Position numbers and translations under genes: made by a program. From a virus, in IMG/VR virus record IMGVR_UViG_3300045971_000354, positions 1 through 64,000 of that record: DNA of 64,000 bases. One strand, given 5' to 3'. The notes below the pieces were generated by a model. It was not told the origin of the DNA. It did no database searches and saw only the letters and a list, made by a program, of their open reading frames with translations. Positions 28,870 through 36,375 of the stretch are shown here, in pieces; the first letter of the stretch is position 1, and every line of letters begins with the position of its first letter.

Positions 28870-29838
28870 TTACGGTATGAACACGTAGCCATCGAAGCCG
28901 AGTAATGAAACAACTGGCTTGAATGGTACTGGCAGGCTATCAGGTTTAAAATATATGTAAGTACCGGATGCAGTAAATGACGTTGTCAACACTGTAGTTT
29001 CTGCTACTATACCGCTTGCCGGTTGGCTTAATGTAATAGTTAATGATGTTGCACTTGTAGATGCAATAGTTGTGCCAGGGGCGATTCCAATTCCAGAAAT
29101 TGGATTTCCTACATTAAAATCTGCAACAGAATTTACACTTACAATACTAGTTCCAACCAACGTTGTAACCGATGCAGTCGTTTGTGCAGTAATTGCAGGA
29201 GTATAAAATGAAGTTGATACTACTGAGTTAAAAGGTAATGCTACAGTTACCCCGGAGTTAATTGTCACTGTAGTGCCAGTTAAGTCAACTGAGGATATTG
29301 TTGTTCCCGGTGCAATTCCTTTTCCAGTTATAAAATTTCCCACACTAAAATTACTAACATCATTTACTGGTAACACCGTGGCATTGATAGACACTGCCGA
29401 AACCAACGAAGTTGCAAACGAAGCTGTAAAATTACTTCTTGCAAGTGTATAATTGATGTTAGCGATTTGAGGAACGTTCTCAACATATACCATAATATTT
29501 TGAGGACGACTTGCATCGATATTATATTTCAAAGGACCAAAATAGGAATTAAAATAATTTCCATTAGTAAACACTTGTTGAGTAACATTTTGTTGAGCAT
29601 TGGTTTTAAACAACGACCAAGTTCCATTAATAAATCCTTCAAAGTTTCCGCCAACAGGAATGTCTACATTATATCGAATGTCACCATTCACTGCATCTTT
29701 TGGTCGATAAGAAGTATCGCCGCTCGGAACCTGCATACTAATTTTTGAGGTTGTGACTATTTTGTCGTCTGCATGGACAGCAAAACGATCACTCATAGGA
29801 TCTTTACGATTTAACGGTAATTTTTTATAAAATTTCAT
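28870..29838 (-). CDS. Virion structural protein with inserted GIAPGTTI modules, 322 aa
   Basis: It starts MKFYKKLPLNRKDPMSDRFAV. The N-terminal half (GDIRYNVDIPVGGNFEGFINGTW, residues about 52-74) and the segment VYVENVPQIANINYTL (118-132) resemble structural proteins of T4-like aquatic phages. The end (YIYFKPDSLPVPFKPVVSLLGFDG) looks like the natural continuation of residue 132, but residues about 140-290 are filled by two repeats with VxDFNVGNxIxGxGIAPGTTI. The start overlaps the stop of the preceding gene by 1 nt. Baseplate- or fiber-associated location is inferred from neighbours. Confidence 0.72.
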   Translation of the reverse strand: MKFYKKLPLNRKDPMSDRFAVHADDKIVTTSKISMQVPSGDTSYRPKDAVNGDIRYNVDIPVGGNFEGFINGTWSLFKTNAQQNVTQQVFTNGNYFNSYFGPLKYNIDASRPQNIMVYVENVPQIANINYTLARSNFTASFATSLVSAVSINATVLPVNDVSNFSVGNFITGKGIAPGTTISSVDLTGTTVTINSGVTVALPFNSVVSTSFYTPAITAQTTASVTTLVGTSIVSVNSVADFNVGNPISGIGIAPGTTIASTSATSLTITLSQPASGIVAETTVLTTSFTASGTYIYFKPDSLPVPFKPVVSLLGFDGYVFIP

Positions 29839-30146
29839 TATGTATTCACTGAGCTAATAGTTGAGATAACAATACCGGCATCTACTTGAGCATAGATAGC
29901 ATCTTTATCTTCTAAAATAAATCTTTCTGTATCTAACACAAAAGTTTCTGCGGGAGGAATAATTACCCCTTTAATAACTTGATTTACAAGACTGGATGCA
30001 TTTTGTGGGAATGGTACAATATAAACATCTAACGCAGCAGTTGATGTAGATACATTACAAAATATTGCAGTAGTTATAGCAGACTGGCTAGTTGACGAAA
30101 AAATTTGAGAAATCGTTAAATTTGAAATTTGGTGGTTTGTTATCAT
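29838..30146 (-). CDS. Small virion structural protein, 102 aa, unknown function
   Basis: It starts MITNHQISNLTISQIFSSTSQ, 7 nt after the previous gene, and overlaps the next by 1 nt (TAATG type). The sequence has TTAIFCNVSTSTAALDVYIVP, IPPAETFVLDTERFILEDKDAIYAQ and ends in a beta-rich tail. The phrase 'FVLDTERFILEDKDAIYA' is typical of small neck or tail accessory beta-barrel proteins of T4-like aquatic phages. I cannot assign a T4 equivalent. Confidence 0.65.
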   Translation of the reverse strand: MITNHQISNLTISQIFSSTSQSAITTAIFCNVSTSTAALDVYIVPFPQNASSLVNQVIKGVIIPPAETFVLDTERFILEDKDAIYAQVDAGIVISTISSVNT

Positions 30147-30153
30147 GGTGATC

Positions 30154-31251
30154 CTAAAATATTAAACTGTAGACTAAGGCTTTTTTACGACTTACCATTT
30201 CGTCATTTACTACAACTCCGGTAGTGCTACTAGATACATAATATAATCCAGTGCCGCCGCCACCTGGGGCTTTTGAATAAAACCCAATTTGTCCCGAAGC
30301 AGGGCGCGGAGTATTTACTGCCGCAAATACTGCCGAACTTGCAAATACAACTTGAGTTGCTGTTGAATTAGTCGATAAGATTAAATCTTGATTTAGATTT
30401 GTTGGCAATATAGTGTTGCGAACAAGTTGTATTCCTACAAATTGTGCCGAGATATCAGAGATTCGCATAACAACTGTTCCAGTCGTAATATTGTCGGGGT
30501 TATCTGCAAGGTTTCCGTGCACTACTCCAACAATTTCACTTACCGGTGCGGCGGTTAATGCATTGTCAACTAATTTAACATAAGTCGTTCCGGTTGCAAT
30601 AAAGGTTGCACCGTTGCCGTTTATTGCAAGTTTATTATCAACATATTTCTTATTAGGAATATCATCATCGTCAACTACTCGATCTGCATATCCTGAAGTC
30701 CCTGCTACACTTATTACCGCAGTAGGATTTTCTTTTCCAAATATGTTCAACCTAGGAGCACCAGTACCTGCACCAATTGTTGATGCAGAGAACTGATCAA
30801 TACGAATTGCATTTACTTTAATTGCAGAAAATTTAGGATTGTTTGTTGTTTGACCAATTCGAAATTCAAATAATCCATTTACTTGTCCTACACGCCCGGT
30901 GCCGTTCCACACTGCATTTTCATTCCATTCAATAAATGCTGCAAGGTTATCAGTGTCGTTACCTACCCGGCCTCTTGATATTTTAAGCCCGCTAGTGCCG
31001 CCTGCGGCAGTGATTCCACCGTTAAATGCAGTAGTTGGTTCGCCGGAATTTAGAGTTATAATATTATCTCTAACATTAGAATTTACAGATTCGATGTAAG
31101 TAGTCGTACCTCTTACATCTAAATTTCCGTTAATTACCACATACCCCGAAGTTGCAGTAGTTCCGTTGTTAAGAACATCAAGGACAATACTTCCGCCAGT
31201 TGCAGCATGTATTTGGTAGTCGCCTTGTAATTTTAAAACATCAGTTGTCAT
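30154..31251 (-). CDS. Virion structural protein, 365 aa
   Basis: It starts MTTDVLKLQGDYQIHAATGGSI with AAAGGA upstream. The sequence GYVVINGNLDVRGTTTYIESVNSNVRDNIITLNSGE (residues about 37-72, quoted in part as NVRDNIITLNSGE) is the 'xVxGNLxVxGxTTxxxxxNxxxxDNIIxLNxGE' signature of structural proteins in T4-like cyanophages. It continues with SGLKISRGR and AAFIEWNENAVWNGTGRVGQ. A Lys-rich end follows (VSRKKALVYSLIF). It belongs to the row of small structural genes upstream of the giant fiber. Precise role unknown. Confidence 0.75.
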   Translation of the reverse strand: MTTDVLKLQGDYQIHAATGGSIVLDVLNNGTTATSGYVVINGNLDVRGTTTYIESVNSNVRDNIITLNSGEPTTAFNGGITAAGGTSGLKISRGRVGNDTDNLAAFIEWNENAVWNGTGRVGQVNGLFEFRIGQTTNNPKFSAIKVNAIRIDQFSASTIGAGTGAPRLNIFGKENPTAVISVAGTSGYADRVVDDDDIPNKKYVDNKLAINGNGATFIATGTTYVKLVDNALTAAPVSEIVGVVHGNLADNPDNITTGTVVMRISDISAQFVGIQLVRNTILPTNLNQDLILSTNSTATQVVFASSAVFAAVNTPRPASGQIGFYSKAPGGGGTGLYYVSSSTTGVVVNDEMVSRKKALVYSLIF

Positions 31252-31270
31252 TGTTCTTAATCCTTTTAAC

Positions 31271-31278
31271 TATTTATT
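31271..31278 (-). promoter_or_regulatory. Possible late promoter (AATAAATA)
   Basis: AATAAATA on the minus strand, 19 nt before the ATG of the 365-aa gene. If used, the transcript would start almost at the ribosome-binding site, so this is weaker than the other candidates. Confidence 0.3.
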
Positions 31279-31279
31279 C

Positions 31280-31816
31280 TTAGTAAACTGTAAGTAAAAC
31301 CGAGTCTACTGTCATCCCACAGCTATGTGGATAATAAGGATGACTTTGAAATTTTAATATTACACCAAAACTAGGATCTTGCAAAATTGCAGGAGTTAAA
31401 GGCTCTCCCCATAAATCAGTAGAACTACCGTATGTTGTTTCATTTAAGATTGTTAAATGCCCTTCGCTATCGGTTTTATAAACAAAATTGTTATTTCCGT
31501 AAGGTAACCCTTGATACGTTAGTTGTATAACTTCGTCTACAATTCTTCCCATTCGTTGTGCATTAAGATTTAATTGTAGCCCTGTGATAATAGTAGGCAA
31601 TTGTACCATTCGAAAATCTGTACAAGTTAACGACCATGTTTTATTTCGTAGGTCGCCAGTTGCCGGGTTTGAAATATGTTTTAAATCTCGCAGTGTTGTC
31701 CATCTGCTGTTAAGCAAGAAACCTTCATCTGCCGTTGGCACAGATTTCCATCCAATTTCGTATTCTGGAATTTCGCTAGATTGCGATACACTATTAGGTC
31801 TAAAAGATATTGACAT
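31280..31816 (-). CDS. Virion structural protein, 178 aa
   Basis: It starts MSISFRPNSVSQSSEIPEYEIGW. The pattern LRNKTWSLTCTDFRM ... LPTIITGLQLNLNAQRMGRIVDE ... QDPSFGVILKFQSHPYYPHS matches a conserved virion protein that I recognise from T4-like cyanophages, where it sits in the same neighbourhood of small structural genes. It is predicted to be mostly beta. The 32-bp gap before it contains a CUUCGG hairpin. Baseplate- or tail-associated role inferred. Confidence 0.75.
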   Translation of the reverse strand: MSISFRPNSVSQSSEIPEYEIGWKSVPTADEGFLLNSRWTTLRDLKHISNPATGDLRNKTWSLTCTDFRMVQLPTIITGLQLNLNAQRMGRIVDEVIQLTYQGLPYGNNNFVYKTDSEGHLTILNETTYGSSTDLWGEPLTPAILQDPSFGVILKFQSHPYYPHSCGMTVDSVLLTVY

Positions 31817-31822
31817 TTAAGT

Positions 31823-31842
31823 TAGGGGACCGAAGTCCCCTA
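31823..31842 (-). other. Intercistronic C(UUCG)G hairpin
   Basis: On the minus strand TAGGGGAC-TTCG-GTCCCCTA forms an 8-bp stem closed by the extra-stable UUCG tetraloop. It lies between the stop of the 213-aa gene and the start of the 178-aa gene. No U-run follows, so mRNA end protection or processing is more likely than termination. CUUCGG hairpins are a known feature of T4 intergenic RNA. Confidence 0.6.
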
Positions 31843-31848
31843 TATTGC

Positions 31849-32490
31849 TTAGATGCTAGCAAGACTTACGATACCTGCAGAGGCACCGCTAATTGTCCAG
31901 CCTGCGACAGCGTTTTGTCCGAATAAGAACGAACCGCTTGCTGTGCTTTGTACTAGTACTACCTTACGAGCAGTTAACTTATTAACATAGTATGTGCTAC
32001 CATTTAAGTCAGTTGCAACTATATTCATAGTTCCTGCTGTTAATGTAGATGTAGTTACTAACTTACACTGACCAACTCCGTCAGATGTTCTAACTAGATA
32101 TCTACGTGTACTTTCTTGCTTAACAATATCACCTAATGTGCGGGCAGCGCCGCCTGAAACGAATGCAGTAAATGCAAGTGCATTTGCAGTTGTTGTTAAT
32201 GCAATATTAAATGTTGCATTTGCTCCCGGTCCGCTAATCGACACAGTAGGAATACTTGTGTATCCGCCACCGCCGCTTATCAATGCAACGTTTGTTATTG
32301 CACCACCAGCTACAGTAATCGAAGCAGTAGCCGTTACTCCGCCAGCAAGTTGCGGGTTACTAAATGTTAAAGTTGCTGTATTAGCGTAGCCAGTACCAGG
32401 AATTGCAACCGAAATTGATGCAACATCTTCGCCGCCGACTGGTGGTGTATTTAAATTACCGAAGTATCTTTTTTTAATTGGACGTCCCAT
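31849..32490 (-). CDS. Virion structural protein, 213 aa
   Basis: I place the start at ATG 32488-32490 (MGRPIKKRYFGNLNTPPVGGE), with GGAGAAAC just upstream; an in-frame extension 31 codons longer has no such support. The N-terminus and the repeated motifs GTGYANTATLTFSNPQ and GGGYTSIPTVSISGPGANA match a structural protein conserved in T4-like cyanophages, as does VKQESTRRYLVRTSDG. It lies divergently opposite the endolysin across a 109-bp gap that contains promoter motifs and two small hairpins. Role in the virion unknown. Confidence 0.8.
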   Translation of the reverse strand: MGRPIKKRYFGNLNTPPVGGEDVASISVAIPGTGYANTATLTFSNPQLAGGVTATASITVAGGAITNVALISGGGGYTSIPTVSISGPGANATFNIALTTTANALAFTAFVSGGAARTLGDIVKQESTRRYLVRTSDGVGQCKLVTTSTLTAGTMNIVATDLNGSTYYVNKLTARKVVLVQSTASGSFLFGQNAVAGWTISGASAGIVSLASI

Positions 32491-32523
32491 TTTGTTTCTC
32501 CATAATGACGTTCTAGGTCCTAC

Positions 32524-32556
32524 GCTGTGGGTACAGCATAATGCCTCAACCGAGGC
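32524..32556 (-). other. Two small hairpins in the leader of the 213-aa gene
   Basis: GCTGT-GGGT-ACAGC (32524-32537) and GCCTC-AACC-GAGGC (32543-32556) each form a 5-bp stem with a 4-base loop, side by side between the minus-strand promoter motif and the ribosome-binding site. Confidence 0.4.
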
Positions 32557-32564
32557 TGACCCTT

Positions 32565-32572
32565 TATTTAGT
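32565..32572 (-). promoter_or_regulatory. Candidate late promoter toward the structural genes (ACTAAATA)
   Basis: ACTAAATA on the minus strand, 74 nt before the ATG of the 213-aa structural gene. Confidence 0.5.
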
Positions 32573-32580
32573 GTTAAATA
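32573..32580 (+). promoter_or_regulatory. Candidate late promoter toward the endolysin (GTTAAATA)
   Basis: GTTAAATA on the plus strand, 19 nt before the endolysin ATG and directly abutting the minus-strand motif. The two share a small inverted repeat (TAGTG/CACTA). The implied leader is very short, about 13 nt, but still contains the AGGAG. Confidence 0.4.
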
Positions 32581-32599
32581 CACTATCTAGGAGACTACT

Positions 32600-33232
32600 A
32601 TGGAATTTACGTTAACAAAAGAAAAACTACAAGAATGCTTACCTAATAACAAAGAGATTGATTTATGGTTTCCTGTGTTAGAGAAACAATTTGGTTATTA
32701 TCAAATCAACACTATTCAACGCGCAGCCGCATTCCTTGCGCAGTGCGGTCATGAAAGTATGGATTTTACAACTACACACGAAAACTTAAATTACTCTGCA
32801 CAAGGGCTTGCAGGAACATTTAAAAAGTATTTTCCTACAGTAGACGATGCTACTCCTTATGCTCGCCAGCCTGAAAAAATTGCCAATCGTGTATATGCTA
32901 ATCGTATGGGTAACGGTGATGAATCTAGTGGCGATGGTTGGAAGTTTTGTGGTCGTGGAATTTTACAAATTACAGGACACGATAATTACCATGAATGTTC
33001 ACAATTCGTTTTTCAAGATAGTAGATTATTAACTGATCCCTCTTGGTTAGAAAGTAAAGAAGGATGTGTTTCGGGTGCTTGCTGGTTTTGGACAAAACAT
33101 CAACTCAACGATCTTGCAGATCAAGATGACATTAAAGAAATTACACATAAAATCAATGGTGGGTATATAGGATTAGATGATCGCACTACACGGTACAATA
33201 GTTGCTGCGATATTTTAGCAGACAAATCTTAA
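32600..33232 (+). CDS. GH19 (chitinase-like) endolysin, 210 aa
   Basis: Cleaves the peptidoglycan glycan backbone at the end of infection. The sequence shows the GH19 lysin pattern: FLAQCGHESMDF with the predicted catalytic Glu52, a second acidic position in HENLNYSAQGL (Glu61), then KYFP, YARQPEKIANRVYANRMGNG (residues about 87-106), and GRGILQITGHDNY (118-130). It is full length for a single-domain phage GH19 lysin, without a signal peptide or membrane segment, so a holin is expected elsewhere. An AGGAG lies 7 nt before the ATG. The gene is an isolated plus-strand gene between minus-strand structural genes and an HNH gene, with which it ends tail-to-tail. Confidence 0.92.
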   Translation: MEFTLTKEKLQECLPNNKEIDLWFPVLEKQFGYYQINTIQRAAAFLAQCGHESMDFTTTHENLNYSAQGLAGTFKKYFPTVDDATPYARQPEKIANRVYANRMGNGDESSGDGWKFCGRGILQITGHDNYHECSQFVFQDSRLLTDPSWLESKEGCVSGACWFWTKHQLNDLADQDDIKEITHKINGGYIGLDDRTTRYNSCCDILADKS

Positions 33233-33972
33233 GATTTACTTTTACAATTATCCCCGTGCCAGCGAGGATACGTGTTTACTGAAATAAGTTGTTGACAGTG
33301 AGGGCATAGAAGTTTTTTACGTTTCTTACCTATGTTAGAATCGCCGCGTCTACGTTTCTCTTCTTCTGTTTGCTTTCGTCCTCGAATTTTATCACCTATC
33401 TTTTTCCGTGTTTCTTCATTTAACGAGCCGTTAAAATCAGGTTGTTTACTTTTGTGATTAGTTGATAAGTTATTTTTCCATTCTTCACTAAACGGGTCTC
33501 GTTTCTTTCCTAACTTACTATCAACAATTTTTTGTCGTTGCTCTTCTGTTATTTGATTTCCTAAATTAGCTTGCCTAATTTTCTCTCTTGCTTCAAGTGT
33601 CTGAGTCTTACCATACATCCCATTTCCTTCACCTGTAAATTTTACACTTTGTAGAGCAGCATACTCTTGCTTAATCGATTCATATACTCTAGAAGTAATT
33701 TTTGTATGATACCGATTGTTAGTAGAGTCTGCCCTCATCATCCTTAATGCGTTCAACATTTGATGATGAGCATATCCTGTAGTAGATTTTACTAACAACC
33801 AATGACATATGAAATGTTCTCTTGCCGTTAATACAGATAAATTATCAATATCATCAGTTCCGCCCATGCATCTAGGAATTATATGGTGAGTCTCTGTGTA
33901 AACAGATTTATCTATTTTACGGGTTTGACCACGGGCAGTTATTTCGGTGTACCATTTTTCGTATTTGCTCAT
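33229..33972 (-). CDS. HNH homing endonuclease with NUMOD3 motifs, 247 aa
   Basis: Free-standing homing endonuclease that would nick or cut a specific site in related phage DNA and be copied into it. The N-terminus has the HNH core HHIIPRCMGGTDDIDNL (His29, His30, Asn44) and AREHFICHWLL (His53, His57). The middle has DNA-binding NUMOD3-like units (NGMYGKTQTLEAREKIRQ near residue 118, and EETRKKIGDKIRGRKQ). A C-terminal CPHC...HGDNC is a likely zinc finger. It sits just downstream of the major capsid gene and beyond its terminator, a typical landing place. The stop overlaps the endolysin stop by 4 bp within a 14-bp palindrome. No Shine-Dalgarno sequence is visible; a CATAAATA motif ends 5 nt before the ATG. 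Confidence 0.9.
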   Translation of the reverse strand: MSKYEKWYTEITARGQTRKIDKSVYTETHHIIPRCMGGTDDIDNLSVLTAREHFICHWLLVKSTTGYAHHQMLNALRMMRADSTNNRYHTKITSRVYESIKQEYAALQSVKFTGEGNGMYGKTQTLEAREKIRQANLGNQITEEQRQKIVDSKLGKKRDPFSEEWKNNLSTNHKSKQPDFNGSLNEETRKKIGDKIRGRKQTEEEKRRRGDSNIGKKRKKLLCPHCQQLISVNTYPRWHGDNCKSKS

Positions 33973-33977
33973 ATCTA

Positions 33978-33985
33978 TATTTATG
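33978..33985 (-). promoter_or_regulatory. Possible late promoter at the HNH start (CATAAATA)
   Basis: CATAAATA on the minus strand ends 5 nt before the HNH ATG. If used it would give a practically leaderless mRNA. A weak match otherwise unsupported. Confidence 0.25.
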
Positions 33986-34030
33986 TTAGTTACCTTTACA
34001 TTTTAATATATACAGAAATTTAAGTCAACA

Positions 34031-34054
34031 AAAAACCCACCGAAGTGGGTTTTT
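34031..34054 (-). terminator. Intrinsic terminator after the major capsid gene (UUCG loop)
   Basis: AAAAACCCAC-CGAA-GTGGGTTTTT is a perfect 10-bp inverted repeat. On the minus strand it reads CCCAC-TTCG-GTGGG followed by six Ts, a classic rho-independent terminator with a C(UUCG)G loop, 22 nt after the capsid stop codon. The A/T flanks make it potentially bidirectional. Confidence 0.9.
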
Positions 34055-34076
34055 ATTTTACCAATTAAGTAATTGC

Positions 34077-35252
34077 TTACTTGAATGATACATTAGAAGA
34101 AACGATCTTAACCTTACCTAAGTAATCCGCAGCATTACCAAGAGATGATGCAGTATTGGTTAATTCGACGTAGCCATAGCGGGTGAGAAAGCCAACTACT
34201 GGTTCGAATGTTGATGGATCTAACACAACACCAGAACTCATTAGAGGAATGTAAGGGCAATAGAATGCCGCTGCATCTGCTTCTGAGGAACCCTTGTAAC
34301 CGATAAGGACTTGATTGTCATCATCAGTATCAGGACGATATGCATCAACATACACACGCATAGCACCGTTCAATGTACCAACAAACTTTGTGTTTGTAGG
34401 AGCTTCGAAAGTACCTTCTGTTGTACGTGCAAATGCACTTGTTGTTGCTGACTGAAGAATAGTCAACGCTTGGTTGGACACGACAGCCCAGTTACCTGAA
34501 CCACGACGTGTACGCTGAGCGATCAAGTTGCTTACGCGATTGATCTGAATTGCAAGAGCAGCGTGCTCATCACCAACGAATGTAGCAGTACCTGAAACTA
34601 GGGACTGGTCATAAGTTTGTTCAACTGAAGCAAGAGCACGTAGCGAAGCTAAGATTTCTTGGTCGATTTCAGTTGTAATTTCTTGTGCCAAAGCAGCCAT
34701 GATTTCTGCTTCGATGTCAATACCTTGTTGGGCTTGTGCATCTTGAGCAGCTTCAAAAGTCCAACGAGCTGAAAGCTTGCGGCTCTTAGCTTCGACTGGG
34801 CTCTTCAAGATTTGAATGCTCATTCTACGACCAGGTGTACCTTCCATTGCGCCTGTGGAGTTCGCTTTTGGAGTAGTATCATTGTCGTTACCGGAGTAAG
34901 CAGCAGCGATCTTGAATGGGCTAAGTGCTTCTTCACCAGCAACTACGTTTGCGCCGCTATCTGCATAGCGAACACGTAATGTGTGGATCTGAGCAACTGG
35001 ACCAGTCATAGGTTGAACGCCAACGATTTCGTTAGCGATAACTGTTGGCATAACACGACGGATTACTGGAAGAATCACGCGGTTTAGTGTTGCGATATTA
35101 CCTGCAGAAGTTGCACCAGCGGATGCTGATTCAACCAAGTGACGGCGTGTATTCTCTAAGCATACGCTCATTGAAGAACGACGAGTTCCTTGGAGGCCTT
35201 CAAGCAGAGCTTCTTTTGTATCTGACCATCTTTCGTTTAATAGTTGTGACAT
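34077..35252 (-). CDS. gp23: Major capsid protein gp23
   Basis: Forms the hexamers of the head shell. The family signature RVILPVIRRVMPTVIANEIVG followed by QPMTGPVAQIHTLRVRY lies at residues about 57-95. Later segments (DIEAEIMAALAQEITTEIDQE, RGSGNWAVVSNQ, VLIGYKGSSEADAAAFYCPYIPL, RYGYVELTNTASSLGNAADY) are equally typical. At 391 aa it is shorter than T4 gp23 (521 aa). A likely gp21 cleavage site is HLVE-SASAG at residue 41, which would leave a mature protein of 350 aa. AAGGAG precedes the ATG. It is the last gene of the capsid operon and is followed by a strong terminator, as expected for the most abundant protein. Confidence 0.97.
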   Translation of the reverse strand: MSQLLNERWSDTKEALLEGLQGTRRSSMSVCLENTRRHLVESASAGATSAGNIATLNRVILPVIRRVMPTVIANEIVGVQPMTGPVAQIHTLRVRYADSGANVVAGEEALSPFKIAAAYSGNDNDTTPKANSTGAMEGTPGRRMSIQILKSPVEAKSRKLSARWTFEAAQDAQAQQGIDIEAEIMAALAQEITTEIDQEILASLRALASVEQTYDQSLVSGTATFVGDEHAALAIQINRVSNLIAQRTRRGSGNWAVVSNQALTILQSATTSAFARTTEGTFEAPTNTKFVGTLNGAMRVYVDAYRPDTDDDNQVLIGYKGSSEADAAAFYCPYIPLMSSGVVLDPSTFEPVVGFLTRYGYVELTNTASSLGNAADYLGKVKIVSSNVSFK

Positions 35253-35267
35253 TTATGTCTCCTTGAA

Positions 35268-36359
35268 TTATTTTAGACCCGCTAATTTGCGGATATCTAG
35301 AATGTTGTCTAAGCCTACCTCAGACTTTCTTGCTACGCGATCACCAGTAACTACTTGTGCTGATTCTTTCAAAACAGCAGGTTTTGCTTTTCTAGTTTCG
35401 CCTTCTACGACTGCGGGTAGGTATTTCTCAAAAGCAGCAGAAAGTTTTGCAGTCTGAACAGACTCCAAAAGTTCTTTCATGATGCCTCTCTTGTCGGCTC
35501 CCAAAGGTGCTAACAGTTCGCCCATTACGTTTGCACGTTCCATCAAATCTTTCTGAGCGCGGAGTGCGCGATTAGAAGATTCAGCTAGTTGTCGTGTCTT
35601 AGTTAGAGCAACTCGAGCTTCAGCAATTTCAGTTTCTTTCTTATCTACAATCTTCAACAGACGAGCTGTATCAGACTTTTCGTTAAGATAAGAGTGCTGA
35701 AACTCTTGGGCAAACGCTTCAAAAATACGACGACCAAAGCTGTTTGTACGAGCTGAGTCAATATCTTCACGTAGTTGAGAAATCTCTTTACGTAAAGTAC
35801 CTTCTACAGTTTGTTGAACAGCGCCAGCGGCGCGTTTAATGAATTGTGTTTTTACTTCGTCAAATTTAACTTTAGCGCCTGCAACTAACTTAACTTTCGT
35901 TTCAGCTAGATCACGCTTATCTTCAGCAAATTCAGCGATTTCCTTGGCCAATGCGCTTACCACGAATTGTTCAAGTTTTTGGAAGTTTTCAGTAACCTTA
36001 CTACGATCACTTTGGAATTCCACTAGTTCTTTTGCCAACTGCTGAGCAACAAATGATTCCATGACGCTTGCGTCACTTGACATTTTTTGAACATACTTAG
36101 CGCGTGTTTCTGCTAATGTACGCTTGTCTTCAGCTAGTTCGGCCATCTCTGCGGCCAATCTCTCACTCAACATCTTGTCGATTGCTTCAACCATAACACT
36201 TTTATCGTGTTCATACTTTGTAGCAAACTCTTCACGAAGTAGAGCGGTGACTTGGTCGCGATTCTCTTGAATCTTTGTTGTGAATGCGGCTTCAACTTCA
36301 GAACGAATTTGCTCTGACATTACACCACTTTCAACTAATTGTTTGAATGCGTCCAACAT
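35268..36359 (-). CDS. gp22: Prohead core scaffolding protein gp22
   Basis: Forms the inner core around which the prohead shell assembles and is degraded by the gp21 protease. It starts MLDAFKQLVESGVMSEQIRSEVEAAF and is 363 aa of almost continuous Glu/Lys/Ala-rich helix and coiled coil, longer than T4 gp22 (about 270 aa). Three related segments AELAEDKRTLAETRAKYV, FAEDKRDLAETKVKLV and similar suggest internal duplication that lengthened the rod. The C-terminus has LLEPLGADKRGIMKEL-like sequence (LAPLGADKRGIMKELLE) and ends DILDIRKLAGLK. It lies between the protease and the capsid gene, 15 nt before gp23. Confidence 0.93.
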   Translation of the reverse strand: MLDAFKQLVESGVMSEQIRSEVEAAFTTKIQENRDQVTALLREEFATKYEHDKSVMVEAIDKMLSERLAAEMAELAEDKRTLAETRAKYVQKMSSDASVMESFVAQQLAKELVEFQSDRSKVTENFQKLEQFVVSALAKEIAEFAEDKRDLAETKVKLVAGAKVKFDEVKTQFIKRAAGAVQQTVEGTLRKEISQLREDIDSARTNSFGRRIFEAFAQEFQHSYLNEKSDTARLLKIVDKKETEIAEARVALTKTRQLAESSNRALRAQKDLMERANVMGELLAPLGADKRGIMKELLESVQTAKLSAAFEKYLPAVVEGETRKAKPAVLKESAQVVTGDRVARKSEVGLDNILDIRKLAGLK

Positions 36360-36375
36360 CTATTTCTCCTCGGGC

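Noticed and set aside
32491-32583. 31-codon N-terminal extension of the 213-aa structural protein
   Set aside because: MGRPIKK has a strong GGAGAAAC site and matches the known N-terminus; the extension runs through hairpins and promoter motifs.
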